From a virus: DNA of 35,883 nucleotides. The notes beneath the pieces are model-generated. The model did no database searches. It had not been told where the DNA came from and saw only the letters and a program-made list of their open reading frames with translations. A program made the position numbers and the translations under genes. Location of the stretch: IMG/VR virus record IMGVR_UViG_3300036900_000253, positions 1 to 35,883 of that record; one strand, written 5' to 3'. This document shows, piece by piece, positions 14,757-22,679 of the stretch (its first letter is position 1; the number at the start of each line of letters is the position of its first letter).

Positions 14757-15793
14757 GCGAGAGCACCGCCGGCCGAGGGGCCGGCAACGGCGCCGCCGGG
14801 CCGCCCAGCTTCCGGCCGGCCGACCCCGCGCCGCGCGAGCCCGGCCTGACGATGGATAGCGGGCTCGACAAGCTCAAGCGCGCCCGCGCGGCGATGGCGG
14901 CCGACCCGAGCGCGCCGGCCGCCGACCCGCCCGAACGCCATCAGGCCGACGACGGCGGCACGAACCAGCGTTCGGCCGGCAGCGGCGACGGGGCCGGGGA
15001 CCATTTCGGCTTCGGCGAAGGCGAGGGCGAGGGCGGCGGGGACGAAACTTTCGAGCTGACCATCGACGGGCGGCCGCAGCGGCTCAGCCGCGCCGAGCTG
15101 ATCCAAGGCTATCTGCGGCAGGACGATTACAGCCGCAAAACGCAGCAGACGGCCGAGCAGCACCGCAAGGCGCAGGAGACTTACCAGCAGTTCGAGGGCG
15201 CCACCCGCGCCTTGCAGGCCAAGCTCGCCCAGTACGTCACCGAGGCCGGGCGCGAGTTCGCCGAGCCGGTCGATTGGGTGGCGCTCGCCAGGCAGGACCC
15301 GCTCGGCTACCAGGAAAAGCGCGCCCGATTCGAGGCGCTGCGCGACGCCGAGGCCGAGCAGGCCCGGCTCGGCCAGCTCCGGCAGGCGCAGGAAGCGCAG
15401 CGCGCCGAGGCGATGTACCGCTCCGGCATGGAAGTGCTCACCCGCGCCGTGCCCGGCTGGCGCGACCCGGCGACGCGGACCAAGCTGCAAGAGGACATCC
15501 GCAGCTACGCCAAACAGGTCGGCTACACGGACGAGGAGCTGGCGGTGCCGGTCCTCGATCCGCGACAACTGATCGTGCTGCACGACGCGATGAACTATCG
15601 CCGGCTGGCCGGGCGCAAGGTGACGCCGAACGCGCCGGACGCGACCCGGCCGGCGCGGGGCGAGACGCCGCGGCCGGCGCCGCCGCAGCGCCAGCAGGAA
15701 GCGCGCCGGGTGTTCGACGAACGCCCGACCATGCGCAACGCGCAACAGCTCGTAAAGACGTTGCGCTCGCAGAAGCCGGCGGGGCGGCGGTGA
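14753..15793 (+). CDS. Capsid scaffolding protein
   Basis: 346 residues, acidic and helical. A disordered N-terminus (1-100) is followed by ETFELTIDGRPQRLSRAEL and IQGYLRQDDYSRKTQQTAE, the typical head of phage scaffolds, then a long coiled coil with YQQFEGATRALQAKL and QARLGQLRQAQEAQRAEAMY, and a C-terminal basic tail. Scaffolds direct capsid assembly and are then lost or cleaved. Position between portal and major capsid protein fits. One exact 24-bp hairpin unit (14953-14976) is inserted in the disordered part as GGTNQRSA. Confidence 0.85.
   Translation: MSESTAGRGAGNGAAGPPSFRPADPAPREPGLTMDSGLDKLKRARAAMAADPSAPAADPPERHQADDGGTNQRSAGSGDGAGDHFGFGEGEGEGGGDETFELTIDGRPQRLSRAELIQGYLRQDDYSRKTQQTAEQHRKAQETYQQFEGATRALQAKLAQYVTEAGREFAEPVDWVALARQDPLGYQEKRARFEALRDAEAEQARLGQLRQAQEAQRAEAMYRSGMEVLTRAVPGWRDPATRTKLQEDIRSYAKQVGYTDEELAVPVLDPRQLIVLHDAMNYRRLAGRKVTPNAPDATRPARGETPRPAPPQRQQEARRVFDERPTMRNAQQLVKTLRSQKPAGRR
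14953..14976. repeat. Exact single copy of the left-edge 24-bp unit
   Basis: All 24 bp match the units at 1-120. It is in frame and encodes GGTNQRSA in the scaffold's disordered N-terminal region, about 15 kb from the tandem array. Confidence 0.97.
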
Positions 15794-16059
15794 TGGTCAA
15801 CGGCCATGCGGCCCAGCACGCCGCGCCCGGCGAGGACCCGGTCGTGCTGCTGCTGCGCAGCGCGTTGGCGCGGGCCGAGCGCGGCGAGCTGGCCGGCGCG
15901 GCCGTTGCCGTCATCAACAGCGCCGATCTTTCGGCCGGCAGCGCGTGGGCGGTCGACGGGATTTCGATGGCCGAGCTGATCGGCGCGGCCGCGGTCCTGA
16001 ACGCGCGCCTGGTCGCGGCGGTGATGGCGGAACCGGCCGCCGTCGCACGTCGGGCTTGA
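15793..16059 (+). CDS. 88-residue Ala-rich helical protein
   Basis: Start overlaps the scaffold stop by one base (TGATG). Hydrophobic helices (VVLLLRSALARAERGELAGA; MAELIGAAAVLNARLVAAVM) separated by INSADLSAGSAWAVDG. The helices are amphipathic more than membrane-like. Between scaffold and capsid genes, so a head-assembly or decoration role is possible; unknown. Confidence 0.6.
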   Translation: MVNGHAAQHAAPGEDPVVLLLRSALARAERGELAGAAVAVINSADLSAGSAWAVDGISMAELIGAAAVLNARLVAAVMAEPAAVARRA

Positions 16060-16323
16060 CTTAGGGACGGCGGCGGCAGTTGGATGCAGCACTTCGGCGA
16101 CGATCGCACGGCACTCCAAGGTCCAAACGAGACGTTTGGACGGGAACAAGCAAACCGATCGCGTCGGCGACCACGGGACCAAGCGCAAACCCGTAGGCCG
16201 GCACTCGCTCCCGCCCGATCGGGACGAACACGCCGGCAAGCCGGGCTTCCTCCGCAGTCCATGTCGGCTCGCACACCCCCCAATCACGCCGCGCGCGATC
16301 GTGCGGCAACGGAGTGTGCCGAC
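16060..16323. other. 264-bp gap before the major capsid gene, with a 9-bp hairpin
   Basis: The only sizeable gap in the structural operon. It contains a perfect stem GTCCAAACG (16121-16129) / CGTTTGGAC (16133-16141) with loop AGA. Frames exist on both strands, but none has a Shine-Dalgarno plus convincing composition. It may hold a promoter or mRNA-processing signal that raises capsid expression. Confidence 0.5.
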
Positions 16324-17307
16324 ATGGCAGTACCAAGCGAAGGCGCCGCAATTGCGGGCACCTATCTGACGACCGGAGGCAACCCAGCCAACAACGTCCG
16401 CCAAGACCTCTCGGACATCATCTGGGAGATCGACCCCGAGGAAACCCCGCTGGTGACGGCGCTCGGCCGCGGCGAGGACGCCGAACAGATCCTCACCGAG
16501 TGGATCGTGCAGAACCTCCAGGCCGCCGACAGCAACGTGCAGCCGGAAGGCTTCCGCTACCTCGCGCAGCCGGCGCTCCGGCCCACCCGGTTGAGCAACT
16601 ATTGCCAGATCATGACCCGGACCATCACCGTGTCGAACACGCTGCGCGCGTCGGACACGGTCGGCGGCGACGAGTTCGACCGGCAAACCTTGCTCAAGGG
16701 CGTCGAGCTGCGGCGCGACCTGGAGTGGTGGATCACCCGCGACAAGGTCAAGTCCGGCGTCGACCCGCGGCAGATGAGCGGGATTCAGTGCTTCATCACG
16801 AACGGCTCGATGGGGGCGGGCACCGGGGCGATGTCGTCGGGCGACGGCGTCACCGCGCCGGTTCACGGCACCGCGCGGGCGCTGACCCTGCCGCTGATCG
16901 CGAGCGCGATGCAGGCCGCCTTCACGGTCGGCGGCCGGCCCAAGCTCGGGCTGATGAGCCCGGCGATCAAGGCCGAGTTCTCGACGCTGGCCGGCAGCGC
17001 CGGCAACATCGCGCAGACCAACATCATGCAGACCACGCCCACGTCGCCGGTCACGATCGTGGGCGCGGTCGACGCCTACCTGACCGATTTCGGCCGGCTC
17101 GAGATGGCGCCCGACATCTTCATGCCCACCGACGTGATGCTGCTGATCGACCCCGAGCACGCCGAGATCGCGCCGCTGCCGGGCCGGGATATGGAGCAGG
17201 TCGAATACGCGAAAACCGGCGACGCGGCCGACGGCGGCGTGGTGTTCGAGGGCACGCTGCGCGTCACCGCGCCCAAGGCGCACGCGATGGTCGGCGACAT
17301 CACCTGA
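16324..17307 (+). CDS. Major capsid protein, SU10/DUF5309 type
   Basis: 327 residues. The N-terminal part NNVRQDLSDIIWEIDPEETP and LVTALGRGEDAEQILTEWIV is the signature of DUF5309 (SU10-like) HK97-fold major capsid proteins. The middle and C-terminus (TLRASDTVGGDEFDRQTLLK; FMPTDVMLLIDPEHAEIAPL; VVFEGTLRVTAPKAHAMVGD) match that family's core. The ATG at 16324 is preferred over the longer open frame because it begins MAVPSEGAAI with a GGAG upstream and gives the normal family length. This is the main shell protein. Confidence 0.92.
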   Translation: MAVPSEGAAIAGTYLTTGGNPANNVRQDLSDIIWEIDPEETPLVTALGRGEDAEQILTEWIVQNLQAADSNVQPEGFRYLAQPALRPTRLSNYCQIMTRTITVSNTLRASDTVGGDEFDRQTLLKGVELRRDLEWWITRDKVKSGVDPRQMSGIQCFITNGSMGAGTGAMSSGDGVTAPVHGTARALTLPLIASAMQAAFTVGGRPKLGLMSPAIKAEFSTLAGSAGNIAQTNIMQTTPTSPVTIVGAVDAYLTDFGRLEMAPDIFMPTDVMLLIDPEHAEIAPLPGRDMEQVEYAKTGDAADGGVVFEGTLRVTAPKAHAMVGDIT

Positions 17308-17645
17308 TGCGGCCCGTCGTCTTCCAGAACCGGGCGGCGCGCACGCGGACCGTCGTCCGGTTGGACCCGCAAACCGGCCTGCCGCTGATCCTGCGCTCGC
17401 AGGACGTGCGGGCGATCCTGGACGCCAACGCCAGGGACGCGAACGCCTACGACCCCGGACGCGCCGCCCGCCTGCCCGGCGGCTGGCGGCACGTCGCGCG
17501 CATCCCGCTCGTGGTGTGGGGGCAGATGCGGGCGCTCGGCATCGTGCAGGGCAACAAGGTGGTGGACGAGGCGCGGTTCCTGCGCTTCCTGTCCGAGCGC
17601 GACGTCCGCCGGCTCCGCACCGACAACGGGCGGCGGCTGGCGTGA
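17307..17645 (+). CDS. 112-residue head-completion candidate
   Basis: TGATG overlap with the capsid stop. Basic, Arg-rich ends flank a folded-looking middle (RLDPQTGLPLILRSQDVRAI; HVARIPLVVWGQMRALGIVQ). Directly after the capsid gene and before the adaptor, so a head-stability or connector role is likely. No family recognised. Confidence 0.65.
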   Translation: MRPVVFQNRAARTRTVVRLDPQTGLPLILRSQDVRAILDANARDANAYDPGRAARLPGGWRHVARIPLVVWGQMRALGIVQGNKVVDEARFLRFLSERDVRRLRTDNGRRLA

Positions 17646-18379
17646 GTATCACGCGCGCGCAGCTCGTCCAGGGCGTCTATGGCTGGCTGCACCGCGCCTC
17701 GTTCCGCTCGCCCGCGCCCGGCGCCGGCTTCGATCCGGTCGGCACGTTCATTGCGGCGGGCGAGGTCGAAATCAACCTCGATCTGCGCGCCCGCTGCATG
17801 GTCCGCCGCGCGGTGCAGACGGTCGACGGGCAATATCTGCCGCTGCCCTGCGACTACCTCGAGGCGATCGACATTCGCCTCGGCGACACGGCGGCGGGCT
17901 TCGGCGGCCGGGAACTGCAGTACCAGCCGCGGCGGGAGATGGGCGACGCGCGCCAGGCCGGCGCGGGCGGAAGCTGGGCCTATGTCGACCCGAACACGCG
18001 CGCCTGCGACACGGCCGGCGGCCCGGCCTATTATTCGATCGTCGGCGACGAGATCGAGGTCTGGCCGGTGGCGCTGCCGCCGAGCCCGGTCCCGGCGAAC
18101 TGGTCGTATTACACCATAGAAATGACTTACTATCAGAAGCAGTCGCTCGGCTTTGCCGACGACGACACGACGGCGGTGCTGAGCACCTATCCCAATATCT
18201 ACACCTATGCCGCGCTGGTGCAGTCGGCGCCGTTCCTGCGCGACGACGCACGGGTGCAGACGTGGTCGGGCTTCTATCAGGCCGAAGTGTTCCGCGCCAA
18301 CGCCGAGCACGAGCGCGCGCGGCATCAGGGCTCGCGGCTGGTGCAGCGCTATCGCGGCCAGCCAAGGTTGCGGGCGTGA
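17642..18379 (+). CDS. Head-tail adaptor-like protein
   Basis: 245 residues from a GTG coupled to the upstream stop. The features YYSIVGDEIEVWPVA, WSYYTIEMTYYQKQSLGF and YPNIYTYAALVQSAPFLRDD match a family of podophage adaptor proteins that bind the portal ring and link it to the tail (function analogous to P22 gp4). Length is normal for that group. Gene order capsid - small protein - adaptor fits. Confidence 0.7.
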   Translation: MSITRAQLVQGVYGWLHRASFRSPAPGAGFDPVGTFIAAGEVEINLDLRARCMVRRAVQTVDGQYLPLPCDYLEAIDIRLGDTAAGFGGRELQYQPRREMGDARQAGAGGSWAYVDPNTRACDTAGGPAYYSIVGDEIEVWPVALPPSPVPANWSYYTIEMTYYQKQSLGFADDDTTAVLSTYPNIYTYAALVQSAPFLRDDARVQTWSGFYQAEVFRANAEHERARHQGSRLVQRYRGQPRLRA

Positions 18380-18936
18380 GCGCGCGCCGGCCCACGATCA
18401 GCGATCGGGGCGGGACCGCCCGCGGCGGCCTAGCGGCGCTCGAGCTGGCGTTCTGCCGCTCCGTGGTCGCGAGCGGCCAGGTCATCCCGCCCGGCGTCGA
18501 AGTGACCGGCGAGGGCTACCAGCGCGCGCCGACCGCGCCGCTGGTGCAGCAGCCCAACCCGGCGCTGTTCCTCAACGGGCTGCCGATCCTGTGGCCGCAG
18601 GCTGGCAACGAGTGGGGGGTGGCGAACACGCTGGCGCTGGTCTGGCAGAGCGACGGCACCGTGGCGGCCAGCTCGCGGCTGCCGCAGGGCTTCCGGGTGC
18701 GCGAGGGCGACCAGCCGCGAATCGCGGCGCAGCGCCTCGCCATCGGCGGCGTCGCGGCCGGCACGCCGCGGCCCTACGGCACCGGGTTCTACAGCCGGTC
18801 GCTGTACAGCGTTTATCCGGGCACGGGCGCGGTGTTCTACATGACCGCCGTGCTCGACTTCGCGTGGGAAGGCCAGGGGCAGAGCTGCGCGGCGTGGCCG
18901 GACGCGCCCGCGATCGCCGCCGGAGGTTGCAGGTAA
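18376..18936 (+). CDS. 186-residue virion-region protein, unknown
   Basis: GTG start overlapping the adaptor stop. Starts VSARRPTISDRGGTARGG, where TISDRG comes from a GATC-AGC-GATC hairpin. The rest is mostly beta-type (FLNGLPILWPQAGNEWGVAN; PYGTGFYSRSLYSVYPGTGA; VFYMTAVLDFAWEGQGQ). Between adaptor and tail fibre; likely a structural protein, no family recognised. Confidence 0.65.
   Translation: MSARRPTISDRGGTARGGLAALELAFCRSVVASGQVIPPGVEVTGEGYQRAPTAPLVQQPNPALFLNGLPILWPQAGNEWGVANTLALVWQSDGTVAASSRLPQGFRVREGDQPRIAAQRLAIGGVAAGTPRPYGTGFYSRSLYSVYPGTGAVFYMTAVLDFAWEGQGQSCAAWPDAPAIAAGGCR
18395..18407. repeat. Hairpin repeat, GATC-AGC-GATC family
   Basis: CGATC-AGC-GATCG, 5-bp stem, encoding ISDR, seven codons into the 186-residue gene. 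Confidence 0.7.
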
Positions 18937-20958
18937 ATGAGCACCCTCACCCCGTTGCTGGACCTCATCAAGCCGGACGTGGCCGGCGACCTCGACGTGT
19001 GGGGCCAGCAGCTCAACCAGACGCTCGACCTGCTCGACCAGATCGTGCTCTCGCGCGACGGCGGCGGGATGCTCGGGATGCTGACGCTGTACGCCGATCC
19101 GACCACGGCGCTGCAAGCGGCGACGAAGCAGTATGTCGACGCGCATGTGGGCGGCGTGGTCGGGGCCTACCTGCCGCTGACCGGCGGCACGCTGACCGGC
19201 CCGCTGACGGTCAACGGCGGCGATCTCAGCGTGGGCAACAACCACGCGATCACCACGGCCGGGATCATGCTCTGCGGCCACCTGGCCTCGGGCCGGGCCG
19301 GCGACGCGCTCGGCGGCGTGGTCGGCTCGTGGAACGTCGTGCGCGGCGGCTATACCGGCTTCTACACCGACGGCAACGGGCTGCTGCACTTCGCCACCGC
19401 GGACGCGGCGGGGGGCACGATCATCGGCGAGCGCGGCACGATCGCCGGGGACGGGACCTTTACCCTGGTCGGTCCGCTGGTGCTGCCGGCCGATCCGGTA
19501 GCGGCGATGCAGGCGGCGACGAAGCAGTATGTCGACGGCAAGGCGGGCGCGTATCTGCCGCTAACCGGCGGCACGCTGACCGGCGGGCTGATCGTCAACG
19601 GCGGCGATCTCAGCGTGGGCAACAACCACGCGATCACGACGGCCGGGATCATGCTCTGCGGCCACCTCGCGGTCGGGCGGGCGGGGGATGCGCTGGGTGG
19701 CGTGGTCGGCAGTTGGAACGTCGCGCGCGGCGGCTACACGGGCTTTTATACCGACGCCGCCGGCACCATGCACTTCGCGACCGCGGACCCCGCCGAAGGC
19801 ACCATCCTCTCCGAGCGCGCCACGCTCGACGGCAACGGCAACCTGATCGCCAACGGCGCCGTGACCGGGACCAACGCCGTTTTCAGCGTCCGAAACACCG
19901 CCAACGGCGGCGGGGTGGGCTCGCAGTCGAGCGGCTGGGCGGCCGGATTCGGCGTCAACGCCACCGGCACGATCCAGTTCGGCAACCTCGACGGCGGCGG
20001 CAACCTCGCGTCGAACCGGCTGACGATCGACAACGCGGGCGGCGTCGTCACGCAGGGGACGAGCCTGCTGCTCGGCGGCGGCGGCTGGGGCTTCACCACC
20101 GCGGGCAACCAGCGGCAAGTCCTGTGGGTGACGGGCTGGGTGGACACGTTCGACCAGAGCAACGGCACCCGCACCTGGAACAGCAGCGGCGCGGTGCTGA
20201 TGACGCTCGCGGGCAGCGGCAGCGGGCTCACCGTCAACGTGGGCGACCTCACCTGCAATGCGGGCAACATCTCGGCGGGCAGCGGCAAGAACGTCACCGC
20301 CGGCAACGCCGTGCTCGGGGATCATATCCTGGCCTTCCGGTCGGGCACGGTCGGCGGCACGACCGGATCGTGGGAAGTCGGCAGCAACAAGGCGTTCGGG
20401 TTCCGCGTGGTCGGAGCGGATGGGTCGGCGCAGTTCGGCCCCACGGATGCAGCAACGGGCACTATGAGCACGGCTGCGTTCTATATGGCGCCAACGGGAA
20501 ACTTCACCGCCACGTTGAAAGGATACCAGCCCGGCGGCGGATCGTGGGGCGATGCCAGCGATGCCCGCACCAAGGACGTGCTCGGGGATTACGAGCACGG
20601 GCTGGCCGAAGTGCTGGCGCTGAAGCCGATCCGTTACAAGTTCCGCGAGGATTTCGGCGGCGTCGGGCCGTTGCAGCCGACGCAGCAGCCGGGCGAAACC
20701 GTGGGCGGCACGCATACCGCCGTGGCCGCGGCGGGCACCGAGTTCGTCGGCCTGATCGCGCAGGACGTGGAGGGTTTCATGCCCGAAATGGTCAGCCAGA
20801 CGGTCGGGGTCGTGCAGGGCGAGCAGGTCGACGATCTGCGGGTGCTCGACATGAGCGCGCTGCCGTTGGCCCTGTGCAACGCGGTCAAGGAGCTGCACGG
20901 GCAAATCGACGCGCTGCACGGGCGCATCAAGGCGCTCGAGGAAGGGACGATCCAGTGA
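18937..20958 (+). CDS. Tail fibre with C-terminal S74 intramolecular chaperone
   Basis: 673 residues. A short N-terminal attachment region with a coiled coil (1-45) is followed by ADPTTALQAATKQYVDAHV, the usual phage-fibre linker, and a repetitive beta-rich shaft. The C-terminal roughly 130 residues are an S74 peptidase/chaperone: WGDASDARTKD places the catalytic Ser at about 541, followed by EVLALKPIRYKFREDFG and EFVGLIAQDVEGFMPEMV. S74 domains trimerise the fibre and then cleave themselves off. A block of about 120 residues (19093-19455 and 19489-19845) is duplicated in tandem. The fibre is likely the receptor-binding protein. Confidence 0.9.
   Translation: MSTLTPLLDLIKPDVAGDLDVWGQQLNQTLDLLDQIVLSRDGGGMLGMLTLYADPTTALQAATKQYVDAHVGGVVGAYLPLTGGTLTGPLTVNGGDLSVGNNHAITTAGIMLCGHLASGRAGDALGGVVGSWNVVRGGYTGFYTDGNGLLHFATADAAGGTIIGERGTIAGDGTFTLVGPLVLPADPVAAMQAATKQYVDGKAGAYLPLTGGTLTGGLIVNGGDLSVGNNHAITTAGIMLCGHLAVGRAGDALGGVVGSWNVARGGYTGFYTDAAGTMHFATADPAEGTILSERATLDGNGNLIANGAVTGTNAVFSVRNTANGGGVGSQSSGWAAGFGVNATGTIQFGNLDGGGNLASNRLTIDNAGGVVTQGTSLLLGGGGWGFTTAGNQRQVLWVTGWVDTFDQSNGTRTWNSSGAVLMTLAGSGSGLTVNVGDLTCNAGNISAGSGKNVTAGNAVLGDHILAFRSGTVGGTTGSWEVGSNKAFGFRVVGADGSAQFGPTDAATGTMSTAAFYMAPTGNFTATLKGYQPGGGSWGDASDARTKDVLGDYEHGLAEVLALKPIRYKFREDFGGVGPLQPTQQPGETVGGTHTAVAAAGTEFVGLIAQDVEGFMPEMVSQTVGVVQGEQVDDLRVLDMSALPLALCNAVKELHGQIDALHGRIKALEEGTIQ
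19093..19455. repeat. Tail-fibre internal repeat, copy 1
   Basis: Begins at ADPTTALQAATKQYVDAHV and runs through YLPLTGGTLTG, DLSVGNNHAITTAGIMLCGH and GGYTGFYTD. Copy 2 is offset by 396 bp and differs by a 4-codon shorter linker and scattered substitutions. Confidence 0.9.
19489..19845. repeat. Tail-fibre internal repeat, copy 2
   Basis: Begins at ADPVAAMQAATKQYVDGK; the stretch DLSVGNNHAITTAGIMLCGH is identical in protein to copy 1. The boundaries are approximate. Confidence 0.9.
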
Positions 20959-21212
20959 CCCCGCTGCACCCTGACAAGGAGCTGGCCGTCATCCTCGCCG
21001 CGCGCGAGTGGCAGGTGGTGCTCGCAGCGCTCGGCGACGCGCCCTATCGGATCGCCTCGCCGATCGTGCAGAAGATCGTCGGCCAGGTGCAGCCGGCGCC
21101 GCCCGCGCCATCCGCGGATCGGGGGAACGGGCGGGACGATGCGGACGTGATCGGCGACACGAACACGTCAGCCCGAACAGACGTTCGGGCAGGTTCGGTC
21201 GGACGTGGCTGA
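20955..21212 (+). CDS. 85-residue protein, unknown, with repeat-derived C-terminus
   Basis: GTG start overlapping the fibre stop. The folded part (LHPDKELAVILAAREWQVVL; IVQKIVGQVQPAPP) is about 55 residues; the last 30 residues, including DTNTSARTDVRAGSVGRG, are encoded by a nested hairpin repeat. It overlaps the next gene by 8 bp. A fibre-assembly role is possible by position; not recognised. Confidence 0.6.
   Translation: MTPLHPDKELAVILAAREWQVVLAALGDAPYRIASPIVQKIVGQVQPAPPAPSADRGNGRDDADVIGDTNTSARTDVRAGSVGRG
21156..21204. repeat. Nested hairpin repeat
   Basis: An outer family unit is split: CACGAAC (21158-21164) and GTTCGGTCGG (21193-21202) are separated by 28 bp. Those 28 bp contain a second hairpin, CCCGAAC (21172-21178), loop AGAC, GTTCGGG (21183-21189). 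The outer tail ends at the GTG start of the collar gene (21205). Confidence 0.85.
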
Positions 21213-21933
21213 CGCTCCCGCCCCGCGCGCGGACCCGGCAACCCCGCTCGGCTTCACCCTGCCCACGGTCGGGCTCGACCGCGACACGTGGGGCGGCATC
21301 CTCAACGGCAACTGGACGCTGGCGGACACGCTGATCGGCCAGGCCAAGAACGGCGCCGCCGCCGCGCAGGCCGACTTGGCGACGCTGCTCAACAACCTGC
21401 GCGCCTACATCGAGCCGGTCGGCACGCTCAAGCTCTGGCCGAGCCTGACGGTCCCCTACGGCTGGATTTCGTGCGACGGCTATGCGCTCTCGCGCGCCGC
21501 CTACCCCGACCTGTTCGCGGTGATCGGCACGGCATGGGGCGCGGGCGACGGCTCGAGCACCTTCAACGTGCCGAACCTGCGCGGGCTGACCCCGGTTCAC
21601 ACCGGCCCCTCCGGCGGCGGCTGGCTCGGCTTCGCGCAGATCGTCGGCGAGGTCACGCACACGCTGACGGCCGCGGAAATGCCCGCGCACAATCACGGCG
21701 GCACGACCGATTCGGCCGGCCAGCATCACCACTCCTATGTCGGCCCGGCGGCATTCAACGTCGCGGGCGGCGCAAGCGCGGTGCCGCTGGCGGCCGGAAC
21801 CGCGATCACCAGCGACGACGGGCAGCACTCGCATCTGATCTACACGCTGAACGCGGGCGGCGACGGGTCGCACAACAACGTCCAGCCGAGCGTCGGGCTC
21901 AACGTCATCATCAAGGCGGCGCAGCAATTCTAG
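21205..21933 (+). CDS. Tail-collar-domain protein
   Basis: 242 residues from GTG. After a linker (LGFTLPTVGLDRDTWGGILN, typical of phage tail proteins) comes a phage Tail_Collar-type domain: GTLKLWPSLTVPYGWISCDG and YALSRAAYPDLFAVIGTAWG, then FNVPNLRGLTP. A His-rich region (PAHNHGGTTDSAGQHHHSY) is also typical and may bind metal at a fibre tip. Likely a short fibre or accessory host-recognition protein. The start is supplied by the end of a hairpin repeat. The gene is followed by a strong taggaggg Shine-Dalgarno for the next gene. Confidence 0.85.
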   Translation: MADAPAPRADPATPLGFTLPTVGLDRDTWGGILNGNWTLADTLIGQAKNGAAAAQADLATLLNNLRAYIEPVGTLKLWPSLTVPYGWISCDGYALSRAAYPDLFAVIGTAWGAGDGSSTFNVPNLRGLTPVHTGPSGGGWLGFAQIVGEVTHTLTAAEMPAHNHGGTTDSAGQHHHSYVGPAAFNVAGGASAVPLAAGTAITSDDGQHSHLIYTLNAGGDGSHNNVQPSVGLNVIIKAAQQF

Positions 21934-21947
21934 GAGGGACCACCATC

Positions 21948-22667
21948 ATGGCCGAGGATAAGAAACAGACGGAGGCGCAGCGCAAGAGCGAGCAGGAGGC
22001 GGCGCACGCGGCCGCGGCGCGGCAAGAGGAGCAGAGCCGCCCCGGCCCCGGCGAACGGCGTTACAGCCCGTCGCCGCAGGACCGATCAGAGATCGGCCGG
22101 GACCCCGGCGCGCGGCCGGGCGTGGTCCCAACCGGCGGCCCGCTCGTGTTCCAGGAAGGCGGCGAGATCGGGCAGAACCCCTACACCGATCCGCCGACGA
22201 TGGCGCACCGCCGCTTCTACGAGGATCCCATGCCGCGCGGCGAGGCGAGCGAGCAGCAGGTGCTCCAGGGCCGCGGCGCGCCCGCGCCCTACCCGACCGA
22301 GGCGCTGGACCGGCCGTGGGCGCCGCGCCGCTTCCCCGACCAGCTCGAGACCATGCGGCCGAACGACACGCCGCAACCGGGCTGGATCGAGGCCAACGGG
22401 GCGCTGACGCTGGCGCAGTTCGCCGCGCTGCCGCGCCAGGAGCAGGACCGCATCCTTGGCGAGATGCGCAACGCCAGCATCGGCCGGCCGCCCGAGTATC
22501 AGCCCACCCGCGTCTCGATCGAGGAAGAGGACCGCCGCACCGCCGAACTCGAGCGCGTGCGGCGCGAGGCGGACCGCGATCGGCGCGAGCGGGAAGGCGA
22601 GCGGCTGTCGATGGCCCCGGCCGCGCCGGGCACCGTCACCGCGGGCGAAGGCCCGGCCGCGGCCTGA
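21948..22667 (+). CDS. 239-residue hydrophilic protein, unknown
   Basis: Starts MAEDKKQTEAQRKSEQEAAH after TAGGAGGG, one of the best Shine-Dalgarno sequences in the window. Highly charged and probably largely disordered, with a helical C-terminal part (EEEDRRTAELERVRREADR). A GATC-type hairpin encodes SEIGRD in the disordered part. Possibly an internal or scaffold-like virion protein; no family recognised. Confidence 0.65.
   Translation: MAEDKKQTEAQRKSEQEAAHAAAARQEEQSRPGPGERRYSPSPQDRSEIGRDPGARPGVVPTGGPLVFQEGGEIGQNPYTDPPTMAHRRFYEDPMPRGEASEQQVLQGRGAPAPYPTEALDRPWAPRRFPDQLETMRPNDTPQPGWIEANGALTLAQFAALPRQEQDRILGEMRNASIGRPPEYQPTRVSIEEEDRRTAELERVRREADRDRREREGERLSMAPAAPGTVTAGEGPAAA
22082..22096. repeat. 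Hairpin repeat, GATC-AGA-GATC variant
   Basis: CCGATC-AGA-GATCGG, 6-bp stem, in frame in the 239-residue hydrophilic protein. Confidence 0.75.
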
Positions 22668-22679
22668 ACGGGCTGCACG

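Noticed and set aside
16061-16351. 96-codon minus-strand frame before the capsid gene
   Set aside because: It overlaps the capsid start, lacks a Shine-Dalgarno and would be the only opposite gene in the structural operon; composition is borderline, so it is left open.
18207-20954. Long plus-strand frame parallel to the tail fibre
   Set aside because: Low-complexity Arg/Gly/Ala composition; only its last part (from 20955) has a coupled start and plausible protein.
18937-21933. Diversity-generating retroelement acting on the tail genes
   Set aside because: No reverse transcriptase or template/variable repeat pair was seen; the fibre duplication is a simple tandem repeat without A-specific differences.
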